A DNA stretch of 64,000 nt. Origin: an uncultured Collinsella sp. GTDB taxonomy: Bacteria > Actinomycetota > Coriobacteriia > Coriobacteriales > Coriobacteriaceae. Positions within the stretch are counted from its first letter, which is position 1; each line of letters opens with the position of its first letter. Both the position numbers and the translations under genes were made by a program. A model generated the notes under the pieces. It saw nothing but the letters and a program-made list of their open reading frames with translations, was not told the origin of the DNA and made no database searches. Below are positions 16,178 to 25,975 of this stretch, in pieces. The stretch covers positions 16,481 through 80,480 of the forward strand of contig UQHK01000010.1 of assembly GCA_900540855.1 (NCBI GenBank), written 5' to 3'.

Positions 16178-17083
16178 CTAGCGACGCTTGCGCGACAGGA
16201 AGCGCGCAAACAGGTTGAAGGCCAGAATGATCACCATCAGCAAGAGCGCGGTGCCGTAGGCTGCGTTCATGTTGATGCCGTCGTTGGCAAGCAGGTACAG
16301 GTGAACCGTCATGGGGCGGCCGGAATCGAGCGGCGAAATAGGTAGATTGATGGCTTGGCCCATGGTGTAGAGCACCACCGCGGTCTCGCCAATGGCGCGG
16401 CCGATGGCGAGGACGATGCCCGTGGCAATACGGCCAAAGGCAGAAGGAAGCACAATCTTGGAGACAACCTGCCACTTGGTGGCGCCCAGGCCGTACGCGC
16501 CCCAACGGATATAGCGCGGGACGGCGCGAATGGCCTCTTCGGTGGTGCGCATGACGATGGGAAGCATCAAGAGCGCGAGCGCCAGAGCGGCCGAGACCAT
16601 CGAAAGGCCCAGGCCCATGGCCTCGACAAACAAGGCATAGCCAAACAGGCCCATAACGATGGAGGGCACCGAGGCCAAAGCGTCAGCAGCGTAGCGAATG
16701 AGCTCGACGACCTTGCCCTGCTTGGCGTACTCGGCCAGATAGACGGCTGCCAGCACAGCAATCGGCGTGCAGATAAGCATGGCGAGCGCCGTCACATAGA
16801 CGGTCGAGACGATCGTGGGCCAAATTCCGCCCTCGGCGTTGACGCCCTGGGGCCAACCGAAGATAAAGTCGAGCGAGATATGCGGCAGGCCGTTAATGAC
16901 CACATAGGCAATGATAGCGACCAGCACCAGCGTGGTGATGTATGCCGCGGCACGGAACACGCCAAGCATGATCTTGTTGGACAGGTCCTTGTTGATGCGG
17001 CCCTTCTTGCCATGGGAAAGGGCACGCTTGATGCGCTCGCGCGACGAGGTCGTATCGACCGTCGTGTCAACGGAATCGGACAT
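16178..17083 (-). CDS. pstA: Phosphate ABC transporter permease PstA
   Basis: 301-aa membrane permease of the Pst importer with six predicted transmembrane helices after a basic N-terminal region of about 40 residues. The ABC-permease coupling loop is visible as YGLGATKWQVVSKIVLPSA, followed by GRIATGIVLAIGRAIGETA, which is typical of PstA. It starts 3 bases after the pstC stop, with AGAGGGGG as ribosome binding site inside the end of pstC, so the two are translationally linked. Confidence 0.96.
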   Translation of the reverse strand: MSDSVDTTVDTTSSRERIKRALSHGKKGRINKDLSNKIMLGVFRAAAYITTLVLVAIIAYVVINGLPHISLDFIFGWPQGVNAEGGIWPTIVSTVYVTALAMLICTPIAVLAAVYLAEYAKQGKVVELIRYAADALASVPSIVMGLFGYALFVEAMGLGLSMVSAALALALLMLPIVMRTTEEAIRAVPRYIRWGAYGLGATKWQVVSKIVLPSAFGRIATGIVLAIGRAIGETAVVLYTMGQAINLPISPLDSGRPMTVHLYLLANDGINMNAAYGTALLLMVIILAFNLFARFLSRKRR

Positions 17084-17086
17084 AGC

Positions 17087-18013
17087 CTACCCCCTCTTCT
17101 TCTTGGAAATCAGACGGACGATGCCCACCAACGTGGCGGAGATGATAAACAGGACCACGCCCATGCCGAACAGCGCCGAGCGGTGCAGACCCGAGGAATA
17201 GCTCATGTCGAGCGCGATCTGGCTCGTGAGCGTCGAGATGGGGCTCGCAATGCTGTCGGGAATAACCGGGGCGTTACCCACGACCATGAGCACGGCCATG
17301 GTCTCGCCGATGGCACGGCCCATACCCAGCACGATGGCATCCACGATACCCAGCTTGGCGGCAGGTAGCACGACCTTATAGATGGTCTGCCACTTAGTAG
17401 CACCCATGGCATACGATGCCTCGCGAATACCCATGGGAATGGAATTGAGGGCATCGATGGTGAGCGTGGTGATGGTAGGGACGATCATGATGGCAAGCAC
17501 GAACCACGCCGTCAGCGCACCAAAACCAAGACCACCGGTCAGTTGCGCGATAAACGGACGGATGATGATCATGCCAAAGAAGCCATAGATGATAGAAGGG
17601 ATGCCGGCCAACAGGTCAACGGCAGGGCTGATGAGCTTGCGCACGCGCTTGCTGGCGATCTCGACCAGATACACGGCCGTGCCCACGCCTAGGGGCACAC
17701 CCATGGCGAGCGCACCGACGGTCACCAGACCCGAGCCGGCAAGCAGCGACACGATGCCGTAGTGGCCCTCAGAGGGCGCCCACGTAAAGCTAAAGAAGTC
17801 CGCCAGACCGATGTCGGTAAAGACGGGCAGCGCCGAGTACGTGGTAAAGACAAAAATCAGGATGACGGTAACAACCGCCAAGAACGCGCAGGCAAAGAAA
17901 ATCCACTGCAGCGCCTTCTCCTTGATATAGGTGCTGCGCGATACGAGCGCCAGCTCGCGCTTCTTGGGCGCCTGAGCATTCTGCTCAGTCTGGGAGTTTT
18001 CCTGTGCTTCCAT
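17087..18013 (-). CDS. pstC: Phosphate ABC transporter permease PstC
   Basis: 308-aa membrane permease with six transmembrane helices; the partner of PstA. The coupling motif is ASYAMGATKWQTIYKVVLP and is followed by LGMGRAIGETMAV. The start was set at ATG 18013 because the in-frame GTG at 18022 falls inside the ribosome binding site AGGGGAG. That site lies in the last codons of pstS, whose TAG is one base before the ATG, indicating tight coupling to pstS. Confidence 0.95.
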   Translation of the reverse strand: MEAQENSQTEQNAQAPKKRELALVSRSTYIKEKALQWIFFACAFLAVVTVILIFVFTTYSALPVFTDIGLADFFSFTWAPSEGHYGIVSLLAGSGLVTVGALAMGVPLGVGTAVYLVEIASKRVRKLISPAVDLLAGIPSIIYGFFGMIIIRPFIAQLTGGLGFGALTAWFVLAIMIVPTITTLTIDALNSIPMGIREASYAMGATKWQTIYKVVLPAAKLGIVDAIVLGMGRAIGETMAVLMVVGNAPVIPDSIASPISTLTSQIALDMSYSSGLHRSALFGMGVVLFIISATLVGIVRLISKKKRG

Positions 18014-18014
18014 G

Positions 18015-18851
18015 CTACTCACTCCCCTTCTCGTCGTTGGTGACGGGAATAAAGCCCGCCTCGCGAATCTGCTTGTCCATCTTTTCGGACGTCACGTAGT
18101 CGATGTAATCCTGCGCCTGCTGCGAAGGCGCACCCTTCACAAAGAAGTAAAGGTCGCGCGAGATGGGATAGCCGCCACTCGCGACCGTCTTCTCGGACGC
18201 CTCGACGTGATTAACCGAGACGGCCTTGACCGAAGTCTTGGCGTTGAGGCTCTCGACAAAACCCAGCGAGATGTAGCCAATAGCACCGCGCGAACGAGAT
18301 ACCACGTCGCGCACCTGGCCCGTGCCCGAAAGAACGGCCGAGCGGCGATCGAACGGGGTGCCGTCCATCACGATGGTGCGGAATGCTTCACGCGTGCCAG
18401 ATGCCTCGTCTCGGTTGATGACCTGAATCTTCAGGTCCTCGCCACCGACCTCTTTCCAATTAGTAATCTTGCCGGCATAGATATCGCGGAGCTGCTCGGT
18501 CGAGAGGTTATCGACCGGGTTATCGTCGTTCACGATGACCGCGATACCGTCGTGGGCAATGACGATGGGAGTCAGGCCCAGATCCTGTTCGTCGGCATTG
18601 AGTCCACGGGAGGAGCTGGCGATATCGGCCGTGCCAGCGCTGACGGCTTCGATGCCAGCGGAAGAGCCCAAACCGGAAACGAGCACGTCGATGCCGGTCT
18701 CCTCCTTAAAGCCCTCTGCCGCAATCTCGGCGATAGGAAGGCAGGTCGTGGAGCCGGCCACGGTAATGGAAGAGGTAGAAGATCCCGAAGAACAGGCGCA
18801 CAGCGTAAGCGTAAGCACAGCGGCGCTCAGGACCGATACGATCTTTCTCAT
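18015..18851 (-). CDS. pstS: Phosphate-binding lipoprotein PstS
   Basis: 278-aa substrate-binding lipoprotein that captures phosphate outside the membrane for PstCAB. It has a lipoprotein signal (MRKIVSVLSAAVLTLTLCAC) with probable lipidated C20, and the phosphate-binding domain starts SITVAGSTTCLP. Loops SRGLNADE and RDEASGTREAFR match phosphate-coordinating segments of the family. The ATG overlaps the pgeF stop as ATGA (18851-18848), so translation is coupled to the upstream cell-division-cluster gene, an unusual arrangement for pst. Confidence 0.96.
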   Translation of the reverse strand: MRKIVSVLSAAVLTLTLCACSSGSSTSSITVAGSTTCLPIAEIAAEGFKEETGIDVLVSGLGSSAGIEAVSAGTADIASSSRGLNADEQDLGLTPIVIAHDGIAVIVNDDNPVDNLSTEQLRDIYAGKITNWKEVGGEDLKIQVINRDEASGTREAFRTIVMDGTPFDRRSAVLSGTGQVRDVVSRSRGAIGYISLGFVESLNAKTSVKAVSVNHVEASEKTVASGGYPISRDLYFFVKGAPSQQAQDYIDYVTSEKMDKQIREAGFIPVTNDEKGSE

Positions 18852-19648
18852 AGCATCACGCCGATCGCGGCATGGCGCCCACAGGTGCCGTCCTCGTTAC
18901 GGTAGGAATAAAAGCGGTCGTTCTGGCGCACAGTCGAAAGCTGGGTATCCACGATATTATCCGCGTCCACACCGATATCTACCAACGCCTCACGAATGGC
19001 GGCAGATAGATCGAGCATGCGAGAAGCGCCCGCATCGATGCACGAAAACTCGGCGGCAAAGCGGTCCATGAGTTCCTGGGAAACCTCGTACTCGTCACCC
19101 AGGATATGGGGGCCGATATAGGCGGAAACGTCGCTCGCATCGCAGCCGGCAGCATCGCAAAGCGCCTGGCACGCCTTGGCAGAAATACGTGCAATCGTGC
19201 CCTTCCAACCGGAGTGCACCACGGCAAACCCGCCGGGGGCCACCAGCACCACGGGAACGCAGTCGGCAAAGCAGAGCAGCACGGGCACGTCATGGGCCGT
19301 ACAGACGATGGCATCGCAGCCCTCGGCAATCTGCTCGCGAACAGCCTCAAGATCGTCGGCGCCGTTCGAAGTCACCGTAACGATATGGTCACCATGTACC
19401 TGATTGGGCACGAGCAGATTATGCTCGCACTCAGTGGCACCCATAGCTTCGAGCGCTCGACGACGATTTTCTTGAACAGCAAAGGGGTCATCGCCTACAT
19501 GCGAGCCCAGGTTGAGCGAGGAGTACGCATCTTCAGAAACGCCACCGGTGCGCTCGGTAAAGGCAAAACGGACATCGGATGTCGCGCCCTCCACCAACGT
19601 AACTCCATCATGGTCGACACGCGAAACGTTGTCCGCACGTGCTGCCAT
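18848..19648 (-). CDS. pgeF: PgeF/YfiH laccase-domain purine nucleosidase family protein
   Basis: 266-aa member of the YfiH/PgeF (multi-copper polyphenol oxidase-annotated) family, shown in other bacteria to act as an editing amidase in peptidoglycan synthesis or as a purine nucleoside phosphorylase. The zinc-ligand Cys/His set is visible: LLCFADCVPVVLV and VVHSGWKGT, with a further Cys/His pair expected from YIGPHILGDEYEV. AGGAGG at ideal distance fixes the ATG at 19648. It follows ftsZ, its usual place, and ends with a 4-base overlap onto pstS. Confidence 0.9.
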   Translation of the reverse strand: MAARADNVSRVDHDGVTLVEGATSDVRFAFTERTGGVSEDAYSSLNLGSHVGDDPFAVQENRRRALEAMGATECEHNLLVPNQVHGDHIVTVTSNGADDLEAVREQIAEGCDAIVCTAHDVPVLLCFADCVPVVLVAPGGFAVVHSGWKGTIARISAKACQALCDAAGCDASDVSAYIGPHILGDEYEVSQELMDRFAAEFSCIDAGASRMLDLSAAIREALVDIGVDADNIVDTQLSTVRQNDRFYSYRNEDGTCGRHAAIGVML

Positions 19649-19801
19649 ACTAAAGCCTCCTAATAACACAAGTACCGCGGCATCGCCGCTACAGCCAGCG
19701 TTTATACGGCTGTCATACTTCCCTAAAAGGATACCCGCAGCGGTAGGGACCAAACGTAAAGGGAACGTAAGGAGATTGGAGGCTTTCGTTTACAAACGAG
19801 A

Positions 19802-19838
19802 AACAAAACGGGGTGCATCCAAATGGACACACCCCGTG
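19802..19838 (-). terminator. Terminator of ftsZ
   Basis: On the minus strand CGGGGTG pairs with CACCCCG around a 14-nt loop and is followed by TTTTGTTT. It separates ftsZ from pgeF. Confidence 0.8.
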
Positions 19839-19859
19839 CATGTCGTTGAGAAAAACGAA

Positions 19860-21014
19860 CTAGAAGCTACCGCGCTTCAGGAAGTCGGGAAGCTCGAACT
19901 GGTCGTTGCCAAAGTTGGGCAGCTCGGTACCACCGACGTTGCGGGTCGGAGCGGCCTGAGCCGGGCTGGCAGCCGGAGCGGTGCGCTGCGGCTCAGCGGA
20001 GGCAGCGGCCTTGCTCTGAGACTGCTGAGCAGCAAAGAGCTCGTCCTGACGGTTGACGTTGGAATCGGAGAAGCCCGTAGCGATGACGGTGATACGCACC
20101 TGATCGCCCAGGGACTCGTCGACAACGGTACCGAAGATGATGTTGGCCTCGGGGTCGACGGCGTTGGCGACAACGTCGGCGGCGTCGCTGATCTCCTGGA
20201 TGCCCAGGTCCTTGGAACCGGCGATGGAGAGCAGCACGCGCGTGGCACCATCGATGGAGCTCTCGAGCAGCGGGCTGGAGATGGCCTGCTGGGCAGCGTC
20301 GACGGCACGTGTATCCCCAGAAGAGCTACCGATACCCATCATGGCGGTACCGGCCTGCTTCATGATGGTCTTAACATCGGCGAAGTCCAGGTTGATGATA
20401 CCGGGGACGGTGATGAGGTCGGTGATGCCCTGGGTGCCCTGGGAAAGGACGCCATCGGCAATCGCGAAGGCCTCGAGCATGGTGGTCTTCTTCTCGGCGA
20501 TGTCGAGCAGCTTATCGTTAGGGATGACGATCATGGTGTCGACGCAATCGGAGAGGGTCTTGATGCCCTCCTCGGCGCTCTTCTTGCGCTTGCGGCCCTC
20601 GAAGGTGAAGGGCTTGGTCACGACGGCGACAGTCAGTGCGCCGACCTCGTTCATCGCGATATCAGCAACGATGGGAGCAGCGCCGGTACCGGTGCCACCG
20701 CCCTCACCGCAGGTGATAAACACCATGTCGGCGCCAGCGAGCGCCTCGGCAATGTCGTCACGGGACTCATCGGCAGCCTTGCGGCCAACCTCGGGGTTGG
20801 CGCCGGCGCCCAGGCCGCGGGTAAGGTCGGTGCCGATGTGCACCTTGATATCGGCATCAGAGATCGCGAGTGCCTGAGCATCGGTGTTGATGGCAACAAA
20901 CTCGACGCCGCGGATGCCCTCTTCGATCATTCGATTGACCGCGTTGGTACCGCCGCCGCCGACGCCGACCACCTTAATGACGGCAAGGTAGTTGTTGATC
21001 TCTGTCTCGTGCAT
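19860..21014 (-). CDS. ftsZ: Cell division protein FtsZ
   Basis: 384-aa tubulin-like GTPase that forms the Z ring. The N-terminal GTP-binding GVGGGGTNAVNRM (residues 17-29), the tubulin signature GGGTGTG in CGEGGGTGTGAAP, and the T7-loop region (NLDFADVKTIM) are intact. The C-terminal linker is Ala/Pro/Gln-rich and short (about 45 residues), and the tail ends ELPDFLKRGSF, matching the conserved peptide bound by SepF. The ATG at 21014 follows GGAGG at 6 bases; upstream in-frame codons have no such site. ftsA is absent from the cluster, so SepF is the likely membrane tether. Confidence 0.98.
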   Translation of the reverse strand: MHETEINNYLAVIKVVGVGGGGTNAVNRMIEEGIRGVEFVAINTDAQALAISDADIKVHIGTDLTRGLGAGANPEVGRKAADESRDDIAEALAGADMVFITCGEGGGTGTGAAPIVADIAMNEVGALTVAVVTKPFTFEGRKRKKSAEEGIKTLSDCVDTMIVIPNDKLLDIAEKKTTMLEAFAIADGVLSQGTQGITDLITVPGIINLDFADVKTIMKQAGTAMMGIGSSSGDTRAVDAAQQAISSPLLESSIDGATRVLLSIAGSKDLGIQEISDAADVVANAVDPEANIIFGTVVDESLGDQVRITVIATGFSDSNVNRQDELFAAQQSQSKAAASAEPQRTAPAASPAQAAPTRNVGGTELPNFGNDQFELPDFLKRGSF

Positions 21015-21213
21015 GTCGGTCCTCCGAACAAAGGTTATAGCCATAGCATGGGTCGACCCCTGCGCACATTAACCTTCAGGTTGAAAGTAAATGCAAAGGT
21101 AAACCGTATTATGTTTGCACATTATGAACGTATCAGTCAAATAATTGACCGTGAAAACCAAACAAACCAGATAAACGGCGTGGTATGGCCCCTCAACAAA
21201 GCATCAACCAGCG

Positions 21214-22470
21214 CTACGAGGTCGGAGCATTCCTAAATGTGTAGTTGCCCGGAGAGCGCACATTGATATACGTTACGCCCTCTACCTGCGAAAGCAACTT
21301 GGTGACTACGCGTTCCTTCTTGGCGATATCGTCCGAATCGCCCAGCGACACCTCAATGCCGTTATTGAGGTTTGCCGAGATGGCTTCGACCGAAGGCGTG
21401 GAAATGTCCTTGACTTGTCCCAAGAACTCGCTCGAAAAACCACGCACATAATCCAGGCCGGCCTTAACGGCCTTGGAGCTCACTGCCTGGCCGGAAACCG
21501 GAGCGACATCCGCCGAGACATCAGTCAACAACACCGCGCCATAATGCTTGGCGAGCGCCAGCGCGGCATCGATTCCGGTCAAGGTATTTGAACCCTGCCC
21601 TGTCGTGATGACGTTGCCCTGGTCGTCCACTTCGACCGACGTCGACAGTGGGGCGATCCAGGTGTCATCATCCCCGATGGCCCAGGCAAGGTCATCGGAG
21701 CTGATATAGGCAATTGCGATGACCTTGCGCTCCATCGGCGTAATGATGAGCGTATGCGGGAACTGACGCTGGACATCCACGCCCGAGACCCACGGGTTCT
21801 GCTTGAGGTCCTCGGTAATCTGGTCGGGATCGACGTTAAAAAGCGACGTTCCCTCGGGCAAATCGATCAGCTGGATAGCATCGTGCTTCGTCACATGCTC
21901 GCTGCCTTGAATCTGAATATCAGTGGCAGTAAACAATCCAGAGTTGATCACCACGATGGCAACGACGACGAGCACAGCCAAGACGGCCAGAACGCCGCCC
22001 ACGATTTTGCCTTTGCCTGTAACGACAGAAGCGGCATCTGATGTTTTATTTACCATTGCCCCAAGTGAAGACAACGGGTTGACGCCTTTTTTACTCGAAG
22101 GCTTCTTAGCGGTAGCCGGCACCGATGTCAGCGAGCGCGGTTTCGATGCGCCCAGCGTGCGGCCTGGACGCGGCGCTTTAGTTCCCGTCGAGGGCTTAGG
22201 AGTTGCCATGGGACGGGCAGGCTTGACGCCCATAACAGGCTTTGACGTCACCGAGGGACGCGAGGACTTTTTTGCGGCCGGACGATTACCGAGCTGCGAG
22301 CCGACGACCGGACGACTGGCCTGTCGAGCATGCCCGACAGACTTAGAGTGCGCGACGGTATTGCGTTGAGGTTTGGCAGGCGCGCCGGAACGCCCTCCGG
22401 CGCGGCGGAAGGTGGGTTTCGATGCTCTAGAAGCCGAGGAATTTAACTTCCGGTCTGAGCTCGATGCCAT
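21214..22470 (-). CDS. ftsQ: Cell division protein FtsQ/DivIB
   Basis: 418-aa bitopic divisome protein linking early and late division proteins. A long basic, Ser/Pro/Lys-rich cytoplasmic tail (residues 1-150) precedes one transmembrane helix (about 156-177). A POTRA domain (TATDIQIQGSEHVTKHDAIQ onward) and the FtsQ domain with IITPMERKVIAI follow. The cytoplasmic tail is much longer than in E. coli. GGGAGG precedes the ATG at 22470, inside murB, so the two genes overlap by 44 bases and are probably coupled. Confidence 0.92.
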   Translation of the reverse strand: MASSSDRKLNSSASRASKPTFRRAGGRSGAPAKPQRNTVAHSKSVGHARQASRPVVGSQLGNRPAAKKSSRPSVTSKPVMGVKPARPMATPKPSTGTKAPRPGRTLGASKPRSLTSVPATAKKPSSKKGVNPLSSLGAMVNKTSDAASVVTGKGKIVGGVLAVLAVLVVVAIVVINSGLFTATDIQIQGSEHVTKHDAIQLIDLPEGTSLFNVDPDQITEDLKQNPWVSGVDVQRQFPHTLIITPMERKVIAIAYISSDDLAWAIGDDDTWIAPLSTSVEVDDQGNVITTGQGSNTLTGIDAALALAKHYGAVLLTDVSADVAPVSGQAVSSKAVKAGLDYVRGFSSEFLGQVKDISTPSVEAISANLNNGIEVSLGDSDDIAKKERVVTKLLSQVEGVTYINVRSPGNYTFRNAPTS

Positions 22471-23338
22471 ACGCCTCCCTCACCTTTCCGTGCACATGTC
22501 TGATAACCGCGGCAACGTCATCGGCCGAGGCAGTTCCGTTATTAACGATAAAATTAGCGTGAACGGGCGAAACTTCCGCGCCGCCAATTGAAAAACCCTT
22601 TAATCCACAATCCTCGATAAGCTTGCCCACACTCGCATCGGGCGGGTTGCGAAAGACCGACCCGCAGGATGCGCGACCCATGGGCTGCGTACGCTTGCGC
22701 CTCGTCAGGTACCGTTCCATGCGCTCGCGAATGTCGGCCTTGGGCGCCGGTTTAAGCTTGAGCACACACTCGAGGATAATCTCATTGCGGGGAAGGCTAC
22801 ATTCGCGGTAGCCCCAAGTGATCTCGGACCCCGCATAATGCTTGATGCCGGATGCCGGGTCAAACGTTACGACATCCTCAACCAGCGAGCCAATCCACTC
22901 GGTCCGTGTGCCGGCATTCATAGATATCGCGCCGCCGACCGAACCAGGGATGCCAACGGCAAACTCAAGGCCCGAGAGGCTACGCGACAGGGCATCGTTG
23001 ACCAGGCGCGCAAACATCACGCCCGCACCGACCGTCAGCGTACAACCGTCATCGGCAACAACCGTGCGCTGAAACTCACGTCCGAGCGAAATGACGGCAC
23101 CGCGATAACCGCCATCGGCAACCAGCAGATTGGAGCCCTTGCCAATGATGACCCACGGCACCTGCTCGCGATCGAGCACCGCCACGGCGCGGCGGAGGGC
23201 ATGATAGCTATGGCACGTCACAAAGAGGTCGGCCTTGCCGCCGATACGATAGCTCGTATGACGCGCAAGGCGCTCGTCCTCGATCACATCCGTGTCGATC
23301 ATGCCCGAGAGCGCCATGACGGCGTTAAACAGACCCAT
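22427..23338 (-). CDS. murB: UDP-N-acetylenolpyruvoylglucosamine reductase MurB
   Basis: 303-aa FAD enzyme that reduces the enolpyruvyl group to give UDP-N-acetylmuramic acid. The FAD-binding blocks are TSYRIGGKADLF, IGKGSNLLVADGG and GIPGSVGGAISMNAG; the catalytic Ser is in SCGSVFRNP. The short type II-like form, without the loop of E. coli MurB, is seen. The start at 23338 is 5 bases after the murC stop; its ribosome binding site is weak and a slightly later ATG (MALSGM) cannot be excluded. Confidence 0.95.
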   Translation of the reverse strand: MGLFNAVMALSGMIDTDVIEDERLARHTSYRIGGKADLFVTCHSYHALRRAVAVLDREQVPWVIIGKGSNLLVADGGYRGAVISLGREFQRTVVADDGCTLTVGAGVMFARLVNDALSRSLSGLEFAVGIPGSVGGAISMNAGTRTEWIGSLVEDVVTFDPASGIKHYAGSEITWGYRECSLPRNEIILECVLKLKPAPKADIRERMERYLTRRKRTQPMGRASCGSVFRNPPDASVGKLIEDCGLKGFSIGGAEVSPVHANFIVNNGTASADDVAAVIRHVHGKVREAYGIELRPEVKFLGF

Positions 23339-23343
23339 TAGAC

Positions 23344-24762
23344 TTAAGCGTCTTTCTTGGCAGTCAGATACTCGATGAACTCGGGACCGACGGTCGTAAC
23401 ATCTCCGGCACCCATGGTGAGCAGCAGGTCGCCCTCGCCCACCATCTGCTCGAGCTCCTGATTGAGCTCAAGACGGCTGGAGCAGTACACGACCTCCTTG
23501 CCAGGATGCTTGGCGCGCACGGTATCGGCGAGCATCTTAGAGGTGACACCCGGAATGGGCATCTCGCCAGCCGAGAACACATCGATCAGCAGCAGTTTAT
23601 CGGCATTGGCAAATGCATCGGCAAAGTCGTCGCACAGGGCCTGCAGGCGCGAATAGCGGTGCGGCTGGAACACGACGTCGACGTGCTTGTAGCCCAGCGA
23701 CGAAGCGGCAGCAAGCGTCGCCTTGATCTCGGTGGGGTGATGGCCGTAATCATCGACCACGGTGATGCCATCGATATCGCCCACGTGGGTAAAGCGACGG
23801 CGGACGCCCTCAAAGCTCGAGAGCGCCTTGGCGGCGGCGTCGATGTCAAGGCCCAGGACATGGGCGACGGTGAGCACCGCCGTGGCGTTGAGCATGTTGT
23901 GGCGACCGGGATTGCTCTTGATCTCCACAGCGTGCTCAGTGCCGTCCTCAAAGCGAACGATAAAGTCACTCTGGATGCCCTTGACATCCGGGTGCACGCA
24001 GACGATGTCGTTGCTCTCGGCAAAGCCGTAGGAAAGCACGTGACGGCCCGTCGACTTGGCGAGCTCGACCAGATGCGGGTCCTCGCCGCAGACGATGACG
24101 GTGCCGTCCTCGCCCACCAGGCTCATGAATTTGGCGAAAGTTGCCTCGATCTCCTCGATACCCGAGTAGTGATCGAGGTGGTCGGCCTCGACGTTGGTCA
24201 CAATGACCACGTTGGGGTTCAGGAACAGGAAGGAGCTGTCGGACTCGTCGGCCTCGGCGACAAAGTAGTCGCCCGAGCCGTTCTTGCCATTCGTGTCATA
24301 GCCCTCGACGATACCACCGATCAAGAAGCTCGGATCCAGACCCATGCGGTCGAGCATGGTGGCGCACATCGAAGACGTGGTGGTCTTGCCATGCGTGCCA
24401 GCAACAGCGACGGTGGTGTAGCCGTGGCCCAAAGCAGAGAGCATCTTGGCACGGGGCCACACGGGAATACCAAGCTCGCGAGCGCGCACGAGTTCAGGGT
24501 TGGACTCCGGAATAGCGGTGGAGACAACAACCACGTCGGGCTTGACCTCGTCGATCGTGGCGGCCTCATGGCCCACATGCACCTTCACGCCAGCGCGGGT
24601 AAGCTGGCGGATATAACGTGACGTCTTAAGGTCGGAGCCGGTAACGACATAACCGCGCTCGTGCAGAACGAGGGCGATGCCGCTCATGCCGGCGCCGCCG
24701 ATACCGATAAAGTGGGCGCTCTTGAACTCGGGCGCGGAGGTTGCAGTCTGGGAATCAGCCAT
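23344..24762 (-). CDS. murC: UDP-N-acetylmuramate-L-alanine ligase MurC
   Basis: 472-aa ATP-dependent ligase adding L-Ala to UDP-MurNAc. The Rossmann start HFIGIGGAGMSGIALVL, ATP loop GTHGKTTTSSMCATM and the metal site EADESD are visible, and the C-terminal domain contains FQPHRYSR. The ATG at 24762 follows AAGGAGT; an in-frame GTG at 24789 would place that site inside the coding region. It is upstream of murB and 97 bp after murG. Confidence 0.96.
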   Translation of the reverse strand: MADSQTATSAPEFKSAHFIGIGGAGMSGIALVLHERGYVVTGSDLKTSRYIRQLTRAGVKVHVGHEAATIDEVKPDVVVVSTAIPESNPELVRARELGIPVWPRAKMLSALGHGYTTVAVAGTHGKTTTSSMCATMLDRMGLDPSFLIGGIVEGYDTNGKNGSGDYFVAEADESDSSFLFLNPNVVIVTNVEADHLDHYSGIEEIEATFAKFMSLVGEDGTVIVCGEDPHLVELAKSTGRHVLSYGFAESNDIVCVHPDVKGIQSDFIVRFEDGTEHAVEIKSNPGRHNMLNATAVLTVAHVLGLDIDAAAKALSSFEGVRRRFTHVGDIDGITVVDDYGHHPTEIKATLAAASSLGYKHVDVVFQPHRYSRLQALCDDFADAFANADKLLLIDVFSAGEMPIPGVTSKMLADTVRAKHPGKEVVYCSSRLELNQELEQMVGEGDLLLTMGAGDVTTVGPEFIEYLTAKKDA

Positions 24763-24859
24763 GTGCTCGTGTACTCCTTGCGTAAACACTGCCTGTAACC
24801 CGTTAACTGTACCGCACCTACCGCATCAGCGCGAGGGCGACCGACGATATCCCGTCTAA

Positions 24860-25975
24860 CTAACGCAAACCCTCTACCGCATCGGCCAGAAGAGCGGCGG
24901 CCCTATCCTGAGCCAGACCGCGCGCCGCCTGACGCATGACGTCGCGCTCTGCCGCGTCATCGACCAGGTGCAGCAGCTCATCGGCAAAGGCAGAACCGTC
25001 GATATCGGCATCGGCACAGAGCACGCCGGCCCCGGCGTCGACCAGATAACGGGCATTGGTGGTTTGGTGGTCGGCCGTCGCATGCGGATACGGCACGAGT
25101 ATCGAGGGCACGGCGAGCGCAGCGATCTCGGCCACGCTCGATGCACCCGAACGCGAGAGCACCAAATCGGCAGCAGCCAGCATATCGCCCATGTTGTCGA
25201 TGTAAGGCTGGACGCGGTAACGCTTCGCCTCCTCGGGCGTCAGCGCCAAAGCGCGCTCGGTCTCCTCAAAGCCGTCGGCACCCGTCGAATGCAACACATA
25301 GAGGTTCTTGCGCGAAAGCAGCTCGTTTTTGAGCGAAACCGCGCGCTCGTTGAGGTGCTGGGCGCCAAGTGAACCGCCAAAGACGAGCAGCAGCGTAGCG
25401 TCCTCGGGAACGCCAAGTGCCTTGCGGCCGCGAGCGCGATCGCCCTCGATCACCGAGCGACGTACAGGGTTGCCGGTCATGAGCACGTGGTCAGGGTCAC
25501 CTTCGCGCTCAAAGACCGAGCGCGCTGCCGGCACCGAGATGCACACGCGAGCGGCGTGGGGGTTCATCATCTTGTTGGCCAGGCCCGGAACAGAGTTCTG
25601 CTCATGCAGCAGATACGGAACGCCTGCGCCCTTGCACCACCCCAGCAGCGGAACCTCGACATAGGCACCAAAACCGATGGCAGCATCGGGCTTGCCGACC
25701 TTTGAGAAATGACTGGCGAGCGCACGCTTGGCCTTGTTGACACGCCACAGCGAGGTCAGCGCCGTCCAGGGACGGGAGCGGTCGAAGCCCGTGACCGTAA
25801 TGGGCACAAAATCAAACCCAGCCTCGGGGACCAGACGACCCTCGAGCTTGCGCGACTGGCCCACGAACACAACGTGGTGGCCACGGTCATGCAGCTCCTC
25901 GGCCAAAGCGAGCGCGGGGTTAATGTGTCCTGCCGTGCCGCCGGCTGCAATAGCAACGGTCATCTTATCGGTCAT
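24860..25975 (-). CDS. murG: UDP-GlcNAc transferase MurG (lipid II synthesis)
   Basis: 371-aa GT28 glycosyltransferase that converts lipid I to lipid II on the inner membrane face. The N-terminal glycine-rich loop GGTAGHINPALALAEEL and the C-terminal donor site FGGSLGAQHLNE are clear, along with the ISRSGASSVAEI-type motif (LSRSGASSVAEIAAL). AAGGGAC lies 4 bases before ATG 25975, with a second ATG four codons later. The start overlaps the 3' end of ftsW by 11 bases. Confidence 0.95.
   Translation of the reverse strand: MTDKMTVAIAAGGTAGHINPALALAEELHDRGHHVVFVGQSRKLEGRLVPEAGFDFVPITVTGFDRSRPWTALTSLWRVNKAKRALASHFSKVGKPDAAIGFGAYVEVPLLGWCKGAGVPYLLHEQNSVPGLANKMMNPHAARVCISVPAARSVFEREGDPDHVLMTGNPVRRSVIEGDRARGRKALGVPEDATLLLVFGGSLGAQHLNERAVSLKNELLSRKNLYVLHSTGADGFEETERALALTPEEAKRYRVQPYIDNMGDMLAAADLVLSRSGASSVAEIAALAVPSILVPYPHATADHQTTNARYLVDAGAGVLCADADIDGSAFADELLHLVDDAAERDVMRQAARGLAQDRAAALLADAVEGLR

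Noticed and set aside
24860..25975. ATG 25963 (MTVAIAAGG) as the murG start
   Set aside because: Possible, but AAGGGAC lies at suitable distance from ATG 25975; the difference is four residues and does not affect the call.
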